Notes under the pieces: generated by a model
Seen by the model: the letters and a program-made list of their open reading frames with translations, nothing else
Told to the model about the DNA's origin: nothing
The model's database searches: none
Translations under genes and position numbers: made by a program
Source of the DNA: Micromonospora cremea
GTDB taxonomy: Bacteria; Actinomycetota; Actinomycetes; Mycobacteriales; Micromonosporaceae
Reading direction: 5' to 3'
DNA length: 64,000 nt
NCBI RefSeq assembly: GCF_900143515.1
Contig: NZ_FSQT01000002.1
Span: forward strand, 1,489,501-1,553,500
Shown here: positions 7,406 to 14,685 of the stretch, piece after piece
Numbering within the stretch: the stretch's first letter is position 1
Layout: each line of letters starts with the position of its first letter

Positions 7406-7763
7406 ATGTCGGATCTCAGGACCTTCGTGATTTCGACCACGCTGACCAGCGGCAACTGGAACAACACGACCGTCATCCACGACGACGTGGTCAGCCAGAT
7501 CGCGAAGCTGAAGGCCAAGCTGACTGGTGACCTGCTCGTCTTCGGCAGCAACCAGCTGGTCCGCCGGCTCTCCCGCACGACGTGATCGACGAGATCCGCG
7601 GCTGGTGACCTACCCAGTCGTGATCGGCGACAGTACGCACCTGTTCGCCGGAGGCGACGGGATGGCGTCGTTCCAACTGCTCGGCACCACCACCTTCCAG
7701 TCCGGCGTCGTGGTGCTGACGTATGCGCCCCTAACCGGGGATACCGCCGACCCGGGGCAGTGA
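7406..7763 (+). pseudogene. Dihydrofolate reductase / RibD C-terminal-like protein, decayed
   Basis: The first frame reads RTFVISTTLTSGNWNNTTVI and KLTGDLLVFGSNQLVRRL. This matches the second half of actinobacterial DHFR-like (YwjB/RibD_C) proteins. It then shifts near 7575 to HDVIDEIR and again near 7600 to VTYPVVIGDSTHLFAGG, ending in GVVVLTYAPL. Two frameshifts plus loss of the N-terminal cofactor-binding half make it non-functional. The upstream sequence is unrelated, so the 5' half was lost by deletion rather than point mutation. Confidence 0.65.
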
Positions 7764-8110
7764 CCACACTGCCGAACCCGACGTAGGACGTGCCGTCACG
7801 ATGGGCGGCGGAGGTGATGAGCCCCGGCCGGCGTCAGGCCCCAGGCCCGCTGCGGGATGTGTCTTTAATCCAGCGGTTCAGGGCCGGACCGGACGTCTAC
7901 CCGGTCGACCAGGCACGAAGCAGCGAGGAGGCATCGAACGCTTCGTCTGCGGGCGAAATCTGACGACAACAGGTGGGGTTGTCGCCGAGCTGGGCGGCAC
8001 CGGATGACAGCCGATAGCAGCAGACGATGCGCCGCAACCGCGTTCGGGACGAAGGGGTCAGGTTGACCAGGCAGGTGGTCAACAAGTCCGGGAGGCATGG
8101 CCGGCTGCTG
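7764..8110. other. Non-coding or decayed stretch within the element
   Basis: I see no convincing gene here. A short rightward frame ending about 7961 (AGPDVYPVDQARSSEEASNA) has some coding flavour and could be the tail of a lost gene, but I cannot assign it. Confidence 0.4.
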
Positions 8111-8479
8111 TCACGGGTGGACCTGCTCCAGGTTGTACCCGCAGGTAGCGGCCGCGATGGAGTAGCTGACGGTGGCTACCGTCAGCACGAGGCCGACACC
8201 GAGGCCGAGGGCAGCCGCGCCTTTGGCGGACAGCCCAGTTCGCCAAACGAACACGGCCGTCACCACAGCGGCCAGGGGCAGCGAGAACGCGAGGGAGAGC
8301 CACACGGTCTCGCGGAACACCCATACCAACCAAGCCGGATCGCCGGTGAGTGCCTCGCACGGCACCGGATGTGAGGGCATAGGCGCCGCCGCCAGCGGCG
8401 CAGTGGCAAGACCAGCGAACGCGTATGTCAACAGCGTCCAGCTCAGCGCAGCCCGGGTCCTCGGCCAGTCAATCACCAC
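8111..8479 (-). CDS. Small membrane protein of unknown function
   Basis: The 122-residue protein has three or four hydrophobic segments (about residues 12-30, 48-72, 80-102 and possibly 103-115). It has two cysteines: one in the loop after the first segment (HPVPCEALTG) and one near the end (AATCGYNLEQVHP). These could form an extracytoplasmic disulphide. The GTG at 8479 gives a short basic N-terminus before the first helix, as expected for an inner-membrane protein. I do not recognise the family. It is the last gene before the right attachment repeat; about 270 bp between it and the repeat (8480-8747) hold nothing I can identify. Confidence 0.6.
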   Translation of the reverse strand: MVIDWPRTRAALSWTLLTYAFAGLATAPLAAAPMPSHPVPCEALTGDPAWLVWVFRETVWLSLAFSLPLAAVVTAVFVWRTGLSAKGAAALGLGVGLVLTVATVSYSIAAATCGYNLEQVHP

Positions 8480-8747
8480 CGCGACTGTGCCAGAGGCGGC
8501 CGAAGACGGCTAGGGCGCGCGGACCTGATCGCCGTACAGCACGAAAGTGCAGCAACGGACGCGACCGCTGGCGACTCAGGCCAGCCAGGCGGTGCGTGTG
8601 ACTTTCGCACTCGCCGGCAACCCCAGGTTCAGGGCCGGGCACAGATCCGGCACAAGTGAGCGCGAGTAGCGGCGAAAGACGCCGGAAACCGATGGAAGGC
8701 GTTTCCGCAGGCCAGGAGCTGTGTCGGGAGTAGCGCGCGAGGCTGGG

Positions 8748-8783
8748 AAGCCGGGGCTCTTACTTCCAGCGGAAGTGCACGAA
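8748..8783. repeat. Right attachment-site repeat (attR) inside the Smr-domain gene
   Basis: This segment matches 2988-3023 at 35 of 36 positions. It covers the last eight codons and stop of the Smr-domain gene plus 12 bp downstream. Because the repeat supplies the same codons, integration left the gene product unchanged. Confidence 0.75.
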
Positions 8784-9014
8784 GAGGCGGCCGAAGTTCT
8801 TGGAGTCCTTCTCCACCCGGTGATAGAGCTGCTTGACGTCCTTCTGGTCGAGGAACCGGAGCACCCGCTTCTTGAGCTGGCCCGATCCCTTGCCCGGAAT
8901 GATCTCCACGAGGGTGGCCTTCTTCGCCACCGCCTCGTCCATGATCCCGCGCAACGCGCGGTCGATGTCCTGGCCCTTGTTGAAGATCTCGTGCAGATCC
9001 AGCTTGAGCTTCAT
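8760..9014 (-). CDS. Small Smr/MutS2-type domain protein
   Basis: The 84-residue protein is a lone Smr domain. It starts with the KLDLHEI motif (residues 4-10) and has the nucleic-acid-binding loop VEIIPGKGSGQLKKRVLRFL in the middle (the family's HGxGxG/PGKGxG loop). Isolated Smr domains of this kind occur in actinobacteria; related domains nick or bind branched DNA or stalled-ribosome mRNA, but the activity here is unknown. The ATG at 9014 follows a purine-rich GGGGGCTG. Its last codons double as the attachment site of the island on its left. The upstream terminator (9089-9116) separates it from the TPR gene. Confidence 0.82.
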   Translation of the reverse strand: MKLKLDLHEIFNKGQDIDRALRGIMDEAVAKKATLVEIIPGKGSGQLKKRVLRFLDQKDVKQLYHRVEKDSKNFGRLFVHFRWK

Positions 9015-9088
9015 GCCGCAGCCCCCGGCCGGTCAGGTCCCATGTCCGCCATCCTAGGCACGCCCGGCGGACCACCCGCCGGACGACG

Positions 9089-9116
9089 GCGGGGCGGCCC
9101 CGAAGGGCCGCCCCGC
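9089..9116 (-). terminator. Hairpin terminator after the TPR gene
   Basis: GCGGGGCGGCCC-CGAA-GGGCCGCCCCGC is a perfect 12-bp stem with a CGAA loop. It lies 20 bp past the leftward TPR gene stop and before the Smr gene. There is no U-tract, as is common for actinobacterial hairpin terminators. Confidence 0.7.
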
Positions 9117-9135
9117 ACACGTCATCGGTCCGCGC

Positions 9136-9504
9136 TCAGCGCGTGCCGCCCAGGCGGGTCTCCACCCGCTCCAGAGCGACCCGGTAGTCGTCGTTGGCCG
9201 CGTGCATCGCGGCGGCGATCCGCAGGTGCCGCAGCGCGTCGGTGTGCCGGTTCAGCCGCTCCAGGGTCCGGCCCAGCACGTGGTGCGCGTAGTGGTCGCT
9301 CGGGTCCCGGTCGACCAGCTCCCGCAACTGCTCCTCGGCCCGGTTGAGCTGGGCCGACTGAAAGTACGCCCGGGCCAGCAGCTGCCGGACCGCCGCGTTG
9401 CCGGGTTCGGCGTCCACGATCGGCTCCAGCAGTCGGGCTGCCCCGCTCGGATCACCGGTCTCGAAGAACATGGTCGCCCGCCGGTAGTCCGCCAGAAGAT
9501 CCAT
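9136..9504 (-). CDS. Tetratricopeptide repeat protein
   Basis: The 122-residue cytoplasmic protein is made of about three TPR units: LADYRRATMFFETGDPSGAA, then NAAVRQLLARAYFQSAQLNR and HYAHHVLGRTLERLNRHTDA. Each carries the family spacing of Ala/Gly/Leu residues and a turn. Such small TPR proteins act as protein-interaction scaffolds; no partner is evident here. I chose the ATG at 9504 because GGAGGTGGGCAG lies directly before it, a good ribosome binding site, although 17 further codons are open upstream. It stands alone, with a hairpin terminator after it. Confidence 0.85.
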   Translation of the reverse strand: MDLLADYRRATMFFETGDPSGAARLLEPIVDAEPGNAAVRQLLARAYFQSAQLNRAEEQLRELVDRDPSDHYAHHVLGRTLERLNRHTDALRHLRIAAAMHAANDDYRVALERVETRLGGTR

Positions 9505-9612
9505 CTGCCCACCTCCTCGGGTCGCGCCGTCACTGTTCCGACGCTGGCACAACATCAGCCGTTTAGCGACTGTTCCCGGGGGTGAGATCGCGTCGGTTCC
9601 GACCCTCGGCGG

Positions 9613-10383
9613 TCAGGTGCGGGCGTCCCGGCGCCCGACGGACAGCTCCCAGGCGCGGACGCCGCCGACGATGCCCGCGGTGTTCGGCACCACGACGACG
9701 TCGTCGCCCATCCGGGCCAGCTGTTCGGGCCGGATCAGCCGGGAGTTGCCCCCGCCCAGGTAGAGCCGGTCCCAGCGGAACACCGGGCGGAGCCCGTCCA
9801 CCACCTGCCGGATCCGTCGGGACCAGAAGGCGTCGCCGAGCCGGCGGCGCTCCGGCTCGCCCACGTACGTGTCGTAGGTGGTGCCCCACCGCACCGGCGC
9901 GTGGGACAACTCCAGGTGCGGGGCGAGCACCCCGCCGTCGAAGAGGGCGCTACCCAGCCCGGTGCCCAGGGTCAGCACCAGCTCGCAGCCGGTGCCGGCG
10001 ACCACCCCGGCACCGTGCACCTCGGCGTCGTTCAGCACCAGCGCCGGCACCCCGAACGCGTCGGCCAGCGCACCGCGCGCGTCCCAGCCGGACCACTCGG
10101 CGAGCAGGGCCGGGTCGACCCGACTGCGTGGTCCGCTGCGGGTCACGTAGTGCGGTGTGGCCACGACCACTCCGTGCCGGATCATCCCGGGAACGCCCAC
10201 CGTCAGCCGGTCGGCCGCCGGCAGCCGCCCGCCCAGGTCGAGCAGGGTTCGGACGAACAGCTCAGGCGGCAGCGGGTACGGGGTCGGTACCCGCAGCGGC
10301 CGGGCCCGCATCGTGCCGGCCTCGTCGAGCACCGACGCCTTGATGCCCCCGCCACCGCAGTCGATAGCCAGTGTGGTCACCAC
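9613..10383 (-). CDS. ROK-family sugar kinase, polyphosphate glucokinase-like
   Basis: The 256-residue protein has the actin-like ATPase motifs of the ROK/PPGK group. The N-terminal phosphate-1 loop is LAIDCGGGGIKASVLDEAG, followed by LTVGVPGMIRHGVV, the NDAEVHGAGVV catalytic region (Asp as base, about residue 118) and the second phosphate loop LVLTLGTGLGSALF. It would phosphorylate glucose or a related hexose with ATP or polyphosphate in the cytoplasm. Length fits actinobacterial PPGK-like proteins (250-260 residues). The ROK zinc-binding cysteines are absent, which fits the PPGK branch. GTG at 10383 lies 7 bp after a -10-like CAGACT, so it may be leaderless. It diverges from the ABC-F gene. 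The exact substrate is uncertain. Confidence 0.8.
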   Translation of the reverse strand: MVTTLAIDCGGGGIKASVLDEAGTMRARPLRVPTPYPLPPELFVRTLLDLGGRLPAADRLTVGVPGMIRHGVVVATPHYVTRSGPRSRVDPALLAEWSGWDARGALADAFGVPALVLNDAEVHGAGVVAGTGCELVLTLGTGLGSALFDGGVLAPHLELSHAPVRWGTTYDTYVGEPERRRLGDAFWSRRIRQVVDGLRPVFRWDRLYLGGGNSRLIRPEQLARMGDDVVVVPNTAGIVGGVRAWELSVGRRDART

Positions 10384-10445
10384 GCCGTTGAGTCTGCCCG
10401 CTGCCGCCCGGCCGTATGCCGGCGGCCGGATAGGCTGCCGTCCTG

Positions 10446-12083
10446 ATGAGCGCCACGATGATCGTCAAAAACCTGGCCGCCGGGCACGGTGACCGCCCAC
10501 TCTTCGCCGGATTGGACCTGGTGGTCGCCCCGGGCGACGTGGTCGGCCTGGTCGGGCCGAACGGCGCCGGCAAGTCGACGCTGCTGCGTACCCTCGCCGG
10601 GTTGCTGCCGGTGGAGGCCGGCAGCGTCCGGCTCAGCCCGCCCACCGCGACCGTGGGGCACCTGCCGCAGGAGCCGGAACGGCGGCCGGGCGAGACGGTA
10701 CGTGGGTTCCTGGCCCGGCGGACCGGGGTGACCGCCGCGCAGGCGGCGCTGGACGCCGCGACCGAGGCGCTGACCGCCGGTGCCGCGGGCGCCGACGACG
10801 CGTACGCCGACGCGCTGGAGCGCTGGCTCGCCCTCGGCGGCGCGGACCTGGACGAGCGCGCCGAGCAGGTGAGCGCCGACCTGGGGCTCGCGGTCGACCT
10901 GGATCACCCGACGACCGGGCTCTCCGGCGGTCAGGCGGCCCGGGCCGGGCTGGCGTCGCTGCTGCTCAGCCGGTACGACGTGTTCCTGCTCGACGAGCCG
11001 ACCAACGACCTGGACCTGGCCGGGCTGGAGCGGCTGGAGGAGTTCGTCACCGGACTGCGGGCCGGCACGGTACTGGTCAGCCACGACCGGGAGTTCCTCA
11101 CCCGCACGGTGACCCGGGTGCTGGAGCTGGACCTGGCGCAGCAGCAGGTGCACCACTACGGCGGCGGTTACGCGGCCTACCTGGAGGAGCGCGAGGTGGC
11201 CCGCCGGCACGCCCGCGCCGACTTCGAGGAGTACGCCGACACGCGGGCCGGGCTGGAGGCGCGGGCGCGCACCCAGCGTGCCTGGATGGAGAAGGGCGTG
11301 AAGAACGCCCGGCGCAAAGCCACCGACAACGACAAGATCGGTCGCAAGTTCCGCACCGAGTCCACCGAGAAGCAGGCGGCCAAGGCCAAGCAGACCGAGC
11401 GGCTGATCGAACGGCTCGACGTGGTCGAGGAGCCCCGCAAGGAGTGGGAGCTGCGGATGGAGATCTCCGCCGCACCCCGCGCCGGCGCGGTCGTGGCCAC
11501 GCTGCGCGGCGCGGTGGTACGCCGCGGCGGGTTCACCCTCGGCCCGGTGGACCTTCAGATCGACTGGGCGGACCGGGTCGCGGTGACCGGGGCGAACGGC
11601 TCGGGCAAGTCCACCCTGCTGGCCGCGTTGCTCGGTCGGCTGCCGCTGGACGCCGGCACCGCCTCGCTCGGGCCCGGGGTGGTGGTCGGCGAGGTGGACC
11701 AGGCACGAGGGTTGTTCCTCGGCGACGCGCCGCTGATCGACGCGTTCCAGGCGGCCGTACCGGAGATGTCGCCAGCGGACGCGCGGACCCTGCTGGCCAA
11801 GTTCGGGCTGCGCGCGGCGCACGTGCCACGGCCCGCGGCCACCCTCTCCCCCGGCGAGCGGACGCGGGCGGCCTTGGCTCTGCTCCAGGGGCGCGGGGTC
11901 AACCTGCTGGTACTCGACGAGCCCACCAACCACCTGGACCTGCCGGCCATCGAGCAGCTCGAATCGGCCCTGGCCAGCTACCCGGGCACGCTGCTCCTGG
12001 TCACCCACGACCGGCGGATGCTGGCCGCCATCGAGACGAATCGCCGGCTGCGGGTCGACGCCGGGCGGATCGCCGAGGATTGA
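10446..12083 (+). CDS. ABC-F family ATP-binding protein
   Basis: The 545-residue soluble protein carries two ABC ATPase domains and no membrane part. Domain 1 has Walker A GPNGAGKST (about residues 39-47), signature LSGGQAARAGL and Walker B VFLLDEPTNDLD. Domain 2 has GANGSGKST, LSPGERTRAAL and LLVLDEPTNHLD. The linker (about residues 245-330) is charged and helical (QRAWMEKGVKNARRKATDND), as in ABC-F proteins that insert into the ribosomal E site. Members either tune translation or protect ribosomes from antibiotics; the sequence alone does not say which, and no drug-biosynthesis genes lie nearby. ATG at 10446 diverges from the kinase gene with only 62 bp between starts. Confidence 0.9.
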   Translation: MSATMIVKNLAAGHGDRPLFAGLDLVVAPGDVVGLVGPNGAGKSTLLRTLAGLLPVEAGSVRLSPPTATVGHLPQEPERRPGETVRGFLARRTGVTAAQAALDAATEALTAGAAGADDAYADALERWLALGGADLDERAEQVSADLGLAVDLDHPTTGLSGGQAARAGLASLLLSRYDVFLLDEPTNDLDLAGLERLEEFVTGLRAGTVLVSHDREFLTRTVTRVLELDLAQQQVHHYGGGYAAYLEEREVARRHARADFEEYADTRAGLEARARTQRAWMEKGVKNARRKATDNDKIGRKFRTESTEKQAAKAKQTERLIERLDVVEEPRKEWELRMEISAAPRAGAVVATLRGAVVRRGGFTLGPVDLQIDWADRVAVTGANGSGKSTLLAALLGRLPLDAGTASLGPGVVVGEVDQARGLFLGDAPLIDAFQAAVPEMSPADARTLLAKFGLRAAHVPRPAATLSPGERTRAALALLQGRGVNLLVLDEPTNHLDLPAIEQLESALASYPGTLLLVTHDRRMLAAIETNRRLRVDAGRIAED

Positions 12084-12121
12084 TCCGTGCCGGCGGGCCT
12101 TCGCAGGGTGAGAATGACGCC

Positions 12122-12442
12122 ATGCTCAAGTGGGAGTACGCGCTGCTGATCCGCCGTCGCCAGGCCGCGACCAACGATCTGGGCTGGGAGGTCGTCTTCG
12201 TCTGGTACGGCCCGGAGGGCTCGATGGTCGACGTGACGCCGTACGGCGACACGGCGCTGGCCCACCTGAACCGGGCCGGCGACCAGGGCTGGGAGTTGGT
12301 CGCGATGAGCGAGGACCCGTCCCTGCCCGGCAACAACGAGTTGCACCGCTATCACCTCAAGCGGCCGAAGCCGGCCGCCCCGCCACCCCGCCAGCGGATG
12401 CGTGGCGGCGGCCGGCCGGGCCGCCGCACCCTCTCCGGCTGA
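12122..12442 (+). CDS. Small DUF4177-like hypothetical protein
   Basis: The 106-residue protein begins MLKWEYALLIRRR and continues with a WEVVFVWYGPEGS strand and an ALAHLNRAGDQGWELVAMSE helix. This resembles DUF4177-like proteins, in which a short beta sheet packs on one helix before a 'GWELV' block. The last 35 residues are basic and low-complexity (PPRQRMRGGGRPGRR), possibly nucleic-acid-contacting. No signal peptide. It follows the ABC-F gene by 38 bp on the same strand and could be read through from it, although a -10-like GAGAAT lies 8 bp before its ATG. Confidence 0.7.
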   Translation: MLKWEYALLIRRRQAATNDLGWEVVFVWYGPEGSMVDVTPYGDTALAHLNRAGDQGWELVAMSEDPSLPGNNELHRYHLKRPKPAAPPPRQRMRGGGRPGRRTLSG

Positions 12443-12482
12443 CCAGCGCGACCGCTCGGCGAACTGACCTCGGTCCGGCCTC

Positions 12483-12502
12483 GCGGGTCCGGCCGGACCC
12501 GC
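12483..12502 (+). terminator. Hairpin after the DUF4177-like gene
   Basis: GCGGGTCC-GGCC-GGACCCGC is a perfect palindrome 40 bp downstream of the stop, a likely terminator for the ABC-F/DUF4177-like transcript. It has no U-tract. Confidence 0.5.
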
Positions 12503-12554
12503 GCCCGGGCACCGCTTTGCCTCGCTCCGGCCCCGACGGGCACGGGTCGCAGTT

Positions 12555-12602
12555 GAGCGTTATACCTGAGAGTCATTTCTATGACTCTCAGGTATAACGC
12601 TC
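12555..12602. repeat. Perfect 22-bp-arm AT-rich palindrome between genes
   Basis: Two perfect 22-bp arms (12555-12576 and 12581-12602) surround a TTCT loop. The inner part of the left arm reads GTTATACCTGAGAGTCAT. It is strikingly AT-rich for this chromosome and has neither a U-tract nor an adjacent stop codon: it lies 112 bp after one gene and 115 bp before the next. It could be a mobile palindromic repeat, a long operator or a transcript processing site. I know no function. Confidence 0.85.
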
Positions 12603-12717
12603 GCCGCAGTCTCGCCTCGAAGACCGCGACACGCCGGTCGAGCGGCACGCCGACCCCGGTCGACGAGCGGGCATACCGGCCTCGGATCCGGGTATCGCGC
12701 GGCGGGAGGTGGCCCGA

Positions 12718-13443
12718 ATGGTCGCTTTGGCACAGACTCCGCCCTCGGCCGACCGGCTGCGGGCGATCGACGGGTTCCTCGCTGAGGCCTGGGTGGACCA
12801 GGTCCAGCACGACGACCGACTGCGTGGCCTGGCGGTCGAGGTGCGGTTCGACCGGGGTGTCGCCCACCTGAGCGGTGAGGTGGCCGAGCCCGCCGAGCTG
12901 CGGCTGATCCGGGACCTGGTGGGGCGGCTGGCCGGGGTCTACGGCGTGTGGTGCCGGGTCGGCGTCGGCGGGCGTGAACCCGTGGTGGTGGACCTCGGCT
13001 GCGGACCGACCAAGCAGTGGCCGGGCAACCTGGGGCTGGACATCTTTCCGGCCCCGGGGGTGGACGCGGTGGCGGACCTCTCCGGCTCGCTGCCGCTGGC
13101 CGACAACTCGGTGGACGTGCTCTTCGCGGTGCACATCCTTGAGCACCTGATCGACTTCCTGCCGCTGGTGGACGAGTGCCACCGAGTGCTCCGCCCGGGC
13201 GGTGTACTGCACGTGATGAGCCCCTGGTGGGGGCACGTGAACGCGGTCGCGGACCCGACCCATGTCCGGCTGATGGACGTGCAGACGTTCAAGGGGATCT
13301 GCCAACTCCGGCCGCCCGGCACCCCGCGCTGGTACCCCCTGCACGCCGGCTGCGACGGCGCCTCCATCTTCGCGGACCTGACCCCGCTACCCCCCGACGC
13401 CGACCCGGCCCCCCAAACCCACCTGGCCCGCTTCTTCGACTGA
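12718..13443 (+). CDS. BON-domain / SAM-dependent methyltransferase fusion
   Basis: The 241-residue protein combines two domains. Residues about 25-80 form a BON-like domain (LAVEVRFDRGVAHLSGEVAE, then LRLIRDLVGRLAGVYGV), normally a periplasmic lipid-associated fold. From about residue 87 a class I methyltransferase follows: VVVDLGCGPTKQWPGN is the SAM-binding motif I, LPLADNSVDVLFAVHILEHL is motif II/III and ECHRVLRPGGVLHVMSPWWG is post-III. There is no signal peptide, so it is cytoplasmic. The ATG at 12718 has GGGAGG 8 bp upstream, better than the in-frame GTG at 12709. The substrate is unknown; the fusion is unusual. Confidence 0.82.
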   Translation: MVALAQTPPSADRLRAIDGFLAEAWVDQVQHDDRLRGLAVEVRFDRGVAHLSGEVAEPAELRLIRDLVGRLAGVYGVWCRVGVGGREPVVVDLGCGPTKQWPGNLGLDIFPAPGVDAVADLSGSLPLADNSVDVLFAVHILEHLIDFLPLVDECHRVLRPGGVLHVMSPWWGHVNAVADPTHVRLMDVQTFKGICQLRPPGTPRWYPLHAGCDGASIFADLTPLPPDADPAPQTHLARFFD

Positions 13444-13463
13444 CCCCAACCAACCCACGGGTT

Positions 13464-13518
13464 GATCATGAGGTTGACGGGTGCGATGGAGATCGAAGGC
13501 CCCGCCAACCTCATGATC
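13464..13518. terminator. Bidirectional hairpin between convergent genes (GATCATGAGGTTG type)
   Basis: Arms GATCATGAGGTTG (13464-13476) and CAACCTCATGATC (13506-13518) are perfect complements around a 29-bp loop. They lie between the convergent methyltransferase and LacI genes and contain the stop codon of the latter. A closely related repeat lies at 24724-24783 between another convergent pair, so it is probably a recurring bidirectional terminator or repeat. Confidence 0.55.
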
Positions 13519-14539
13519 GACGCGGTAGCCCGGCGGGCAGTTTGGTTGATTCGCGGAGTTCGAGGCGGTAGGGGGCGGAGAGTTCGCGGGCGGGGCCCGT
13601 GCGGTCGCCGTCGAGGCGTTCGGCGAGCAGTTCGACGGCGAGGCGGGCGATCTGCGCCTTGTCCGGGGCGACAGTCGTCAGCGTGGGGATCGAGAACCGG
13701 CCGTCCTCGATGTCGTCGAAGCCGACCACCGCCACGTCCTCGGGTACCCGCAGGCCGGCCTCGTGCAGGGCTCGCAGGGCACCCAGGGCGAGCGTGTCGT
13801 TGAAGCAGAAGACGGCGTCGGGGCGTACGCCGGAGGTGAGCAGGCCGCGCATGGCGGCCGCGCCGTCCGCGCGGTGCCAGGCCGGCGCGGGCGCCACCAG
13901 GGCCTCGTCGTAGTCCAGGCCGGCGGCGCGCAGCGCGTCGGCGTAGCCGGTCAGGCGCAGTCGGGCGCTGGCGCCCTCGGGGGTGCGCTGCGAGCCGATG
14001 GCCGCGATCCGGCGCCGGCCGAGCCCGATCAGGTGGCTGGTGATCTCCCGCGCCGCGCCCACGTTGTCGATCACCACATGATCCGCCGGGCCGTGGTCGA
14101 CGCGCTCACCGAGCAGCACCATCGGCCTGTTGTCCAGGCCGGCCAGGTCCTCCGCCGTGAGCGCCAACGGGCTGAAGATCAGCCCGTCGATCAGGTGGTC
14201 GGTGATGCCGGAGGCGACCACCCGTTCCTGCTCGCGCCCACCACCGGTCTGGTCGATCAGCACCGTCCAGCCGAAGTCGGCGGCTGCGGTGACCACGTAG
14301 CGGGCCAGCTCGGCGAAGTACGGGATGTCCAGTTCCGGCACCGCCAGCGCGATCACGCCGGTGCGCCCCTTGCGCAGGTGGCGGGCGGAGAGGTTGGGCC
14401 GGTAGTTCAGTTCGGCGATCGCCTCTTCGACCCGGGCCCGGGTGTCCGGCCGGACGTGCACGTAACCGTTCACCACGTTGGAGACCGTCTTCACCGACAC
14501 GCCGGCCCGTTCGGCCACATCCTTGAGCCTGTGTCGCAC
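13511..14539 (-). CDS. LacI family repressor of the arabinan locus
   Basis: The 342-residue protein has an N-terminal LacI helix-turn-helix (LKDVAERAGVSVKTVSNVVN) and hinge (RHLRKGRTGVIALAVPELD), then a periplasmic-binding-like effector domain. Typical blocks are MVLLGERVDHGPADHVVIDN, PDAVFCFNDTLALGALRAL and DVAVVGFDDIEDGRF. It would bind a sugar effector, probably arabinose or an arabino-oligosaccharide, and release operator DNA. I chose the GTG at 14539 because GGGGAGG lies 7 bp upstream; an in-frame ATG at 14563 has no such site. It diverges from the GH51 gene across a 146-bp region with tandem TACAACGTTG repeats, which are probably its binding sites. That pairing is inferred from position. 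Confidence 0.9.
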   Translation of the reverse strand: MRHRLKDVAERAGVSVKTVSNVVNGYVHVRPDTRARVEEAIAELNYRPNLSARHLRKGRTGVIALAVPELDIPYFAELARYVVTAAADFGWTVLIDQTGGGREQERVVASGITDHLIDGLIFSPLALTAEDLAGLDNRPMVLLGERVDHGPADHVVIDNVGAAREITSHLIGLGRRRIAAIGSQRTPEGASARLRLTGYADALRAAGLDYDEALVAPAPAWHRADGAAAMRGLLTSGVRPDAVFCFNDTLALGALRALHEAGLRVPEDVAVVGFDDIEDGRFSIPTLTTVAPDKAQIARLAVELLAERLDGDRTGPARELSAPYRLELRESTKLPAGLPRRS

Positions 14540-14591
14540 TTTGCAACCTCCCCGATGTAACACTCCGCACCCTACCCCGTCGTCAGCCCTT

Positions 14592-14615
14592 TACAACGTT
14601 GCCTACAACGTTGTA
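14592..14615. promoter_or_regulatory. Tandem LacI-type operator
   Basis: TACAACGTTG (14592-14601) is followed after two bases by the perfect 12-bp palindrome TACAACGTTGTA (14604-14615). Central CG symmetry with flanking AAC/GTT is the hallmark of LacI-family operators. It lies between the divergent lacI-type and GH51 genes, 53 bp from the former start and 70 bp from the latter. I found no third copy upstream of the ABC-importer genes. Confidence 0.75.
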
Positions 14616-14685
14616 GAAAGCAGGGAGGCCGGGTGGGCGGTGACTGCGGTCACCCGGCACCGGCAATGAGGAAAGGTGGCACCCC

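Larger units (their letters stand above)
2988..8783. mobile_element. Vestigial site-specifically integrated element
   Basis: The element is bounded by direct repeats 5760 bp apart (2988-3023 and 8748-8783) and sits at the 3' end of an Smr-domain gene, which it leaves intact. A tyrosine-recombinase remnant lies 80 bp inside the left repeat and reads toward it, the usual place for an integrase. Cargo includes a TetR fragment, an uncharacterised gene, ltrA interrupted by an IS3-type element, a DUF6188-like gene, a decayed DHFR-like gene and a small membrane protein. I see no replication, conjugation or phage structural genes. It is therefore a degenerate genomic island, not an active phage or ICE. 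The boundaries are seen in the sequence; the integration history is inferred. Confidence 0.7.

Noticed and set aside
10377..12008. A 543-codon open frame antisense to the ABC-F gene
   Set aside because: It is the high-GC shadow of a gene with complete ABC-F motifs; its own translation has only Gly/Arg/Val-rich low-complexity sequence and no recognisable domain.
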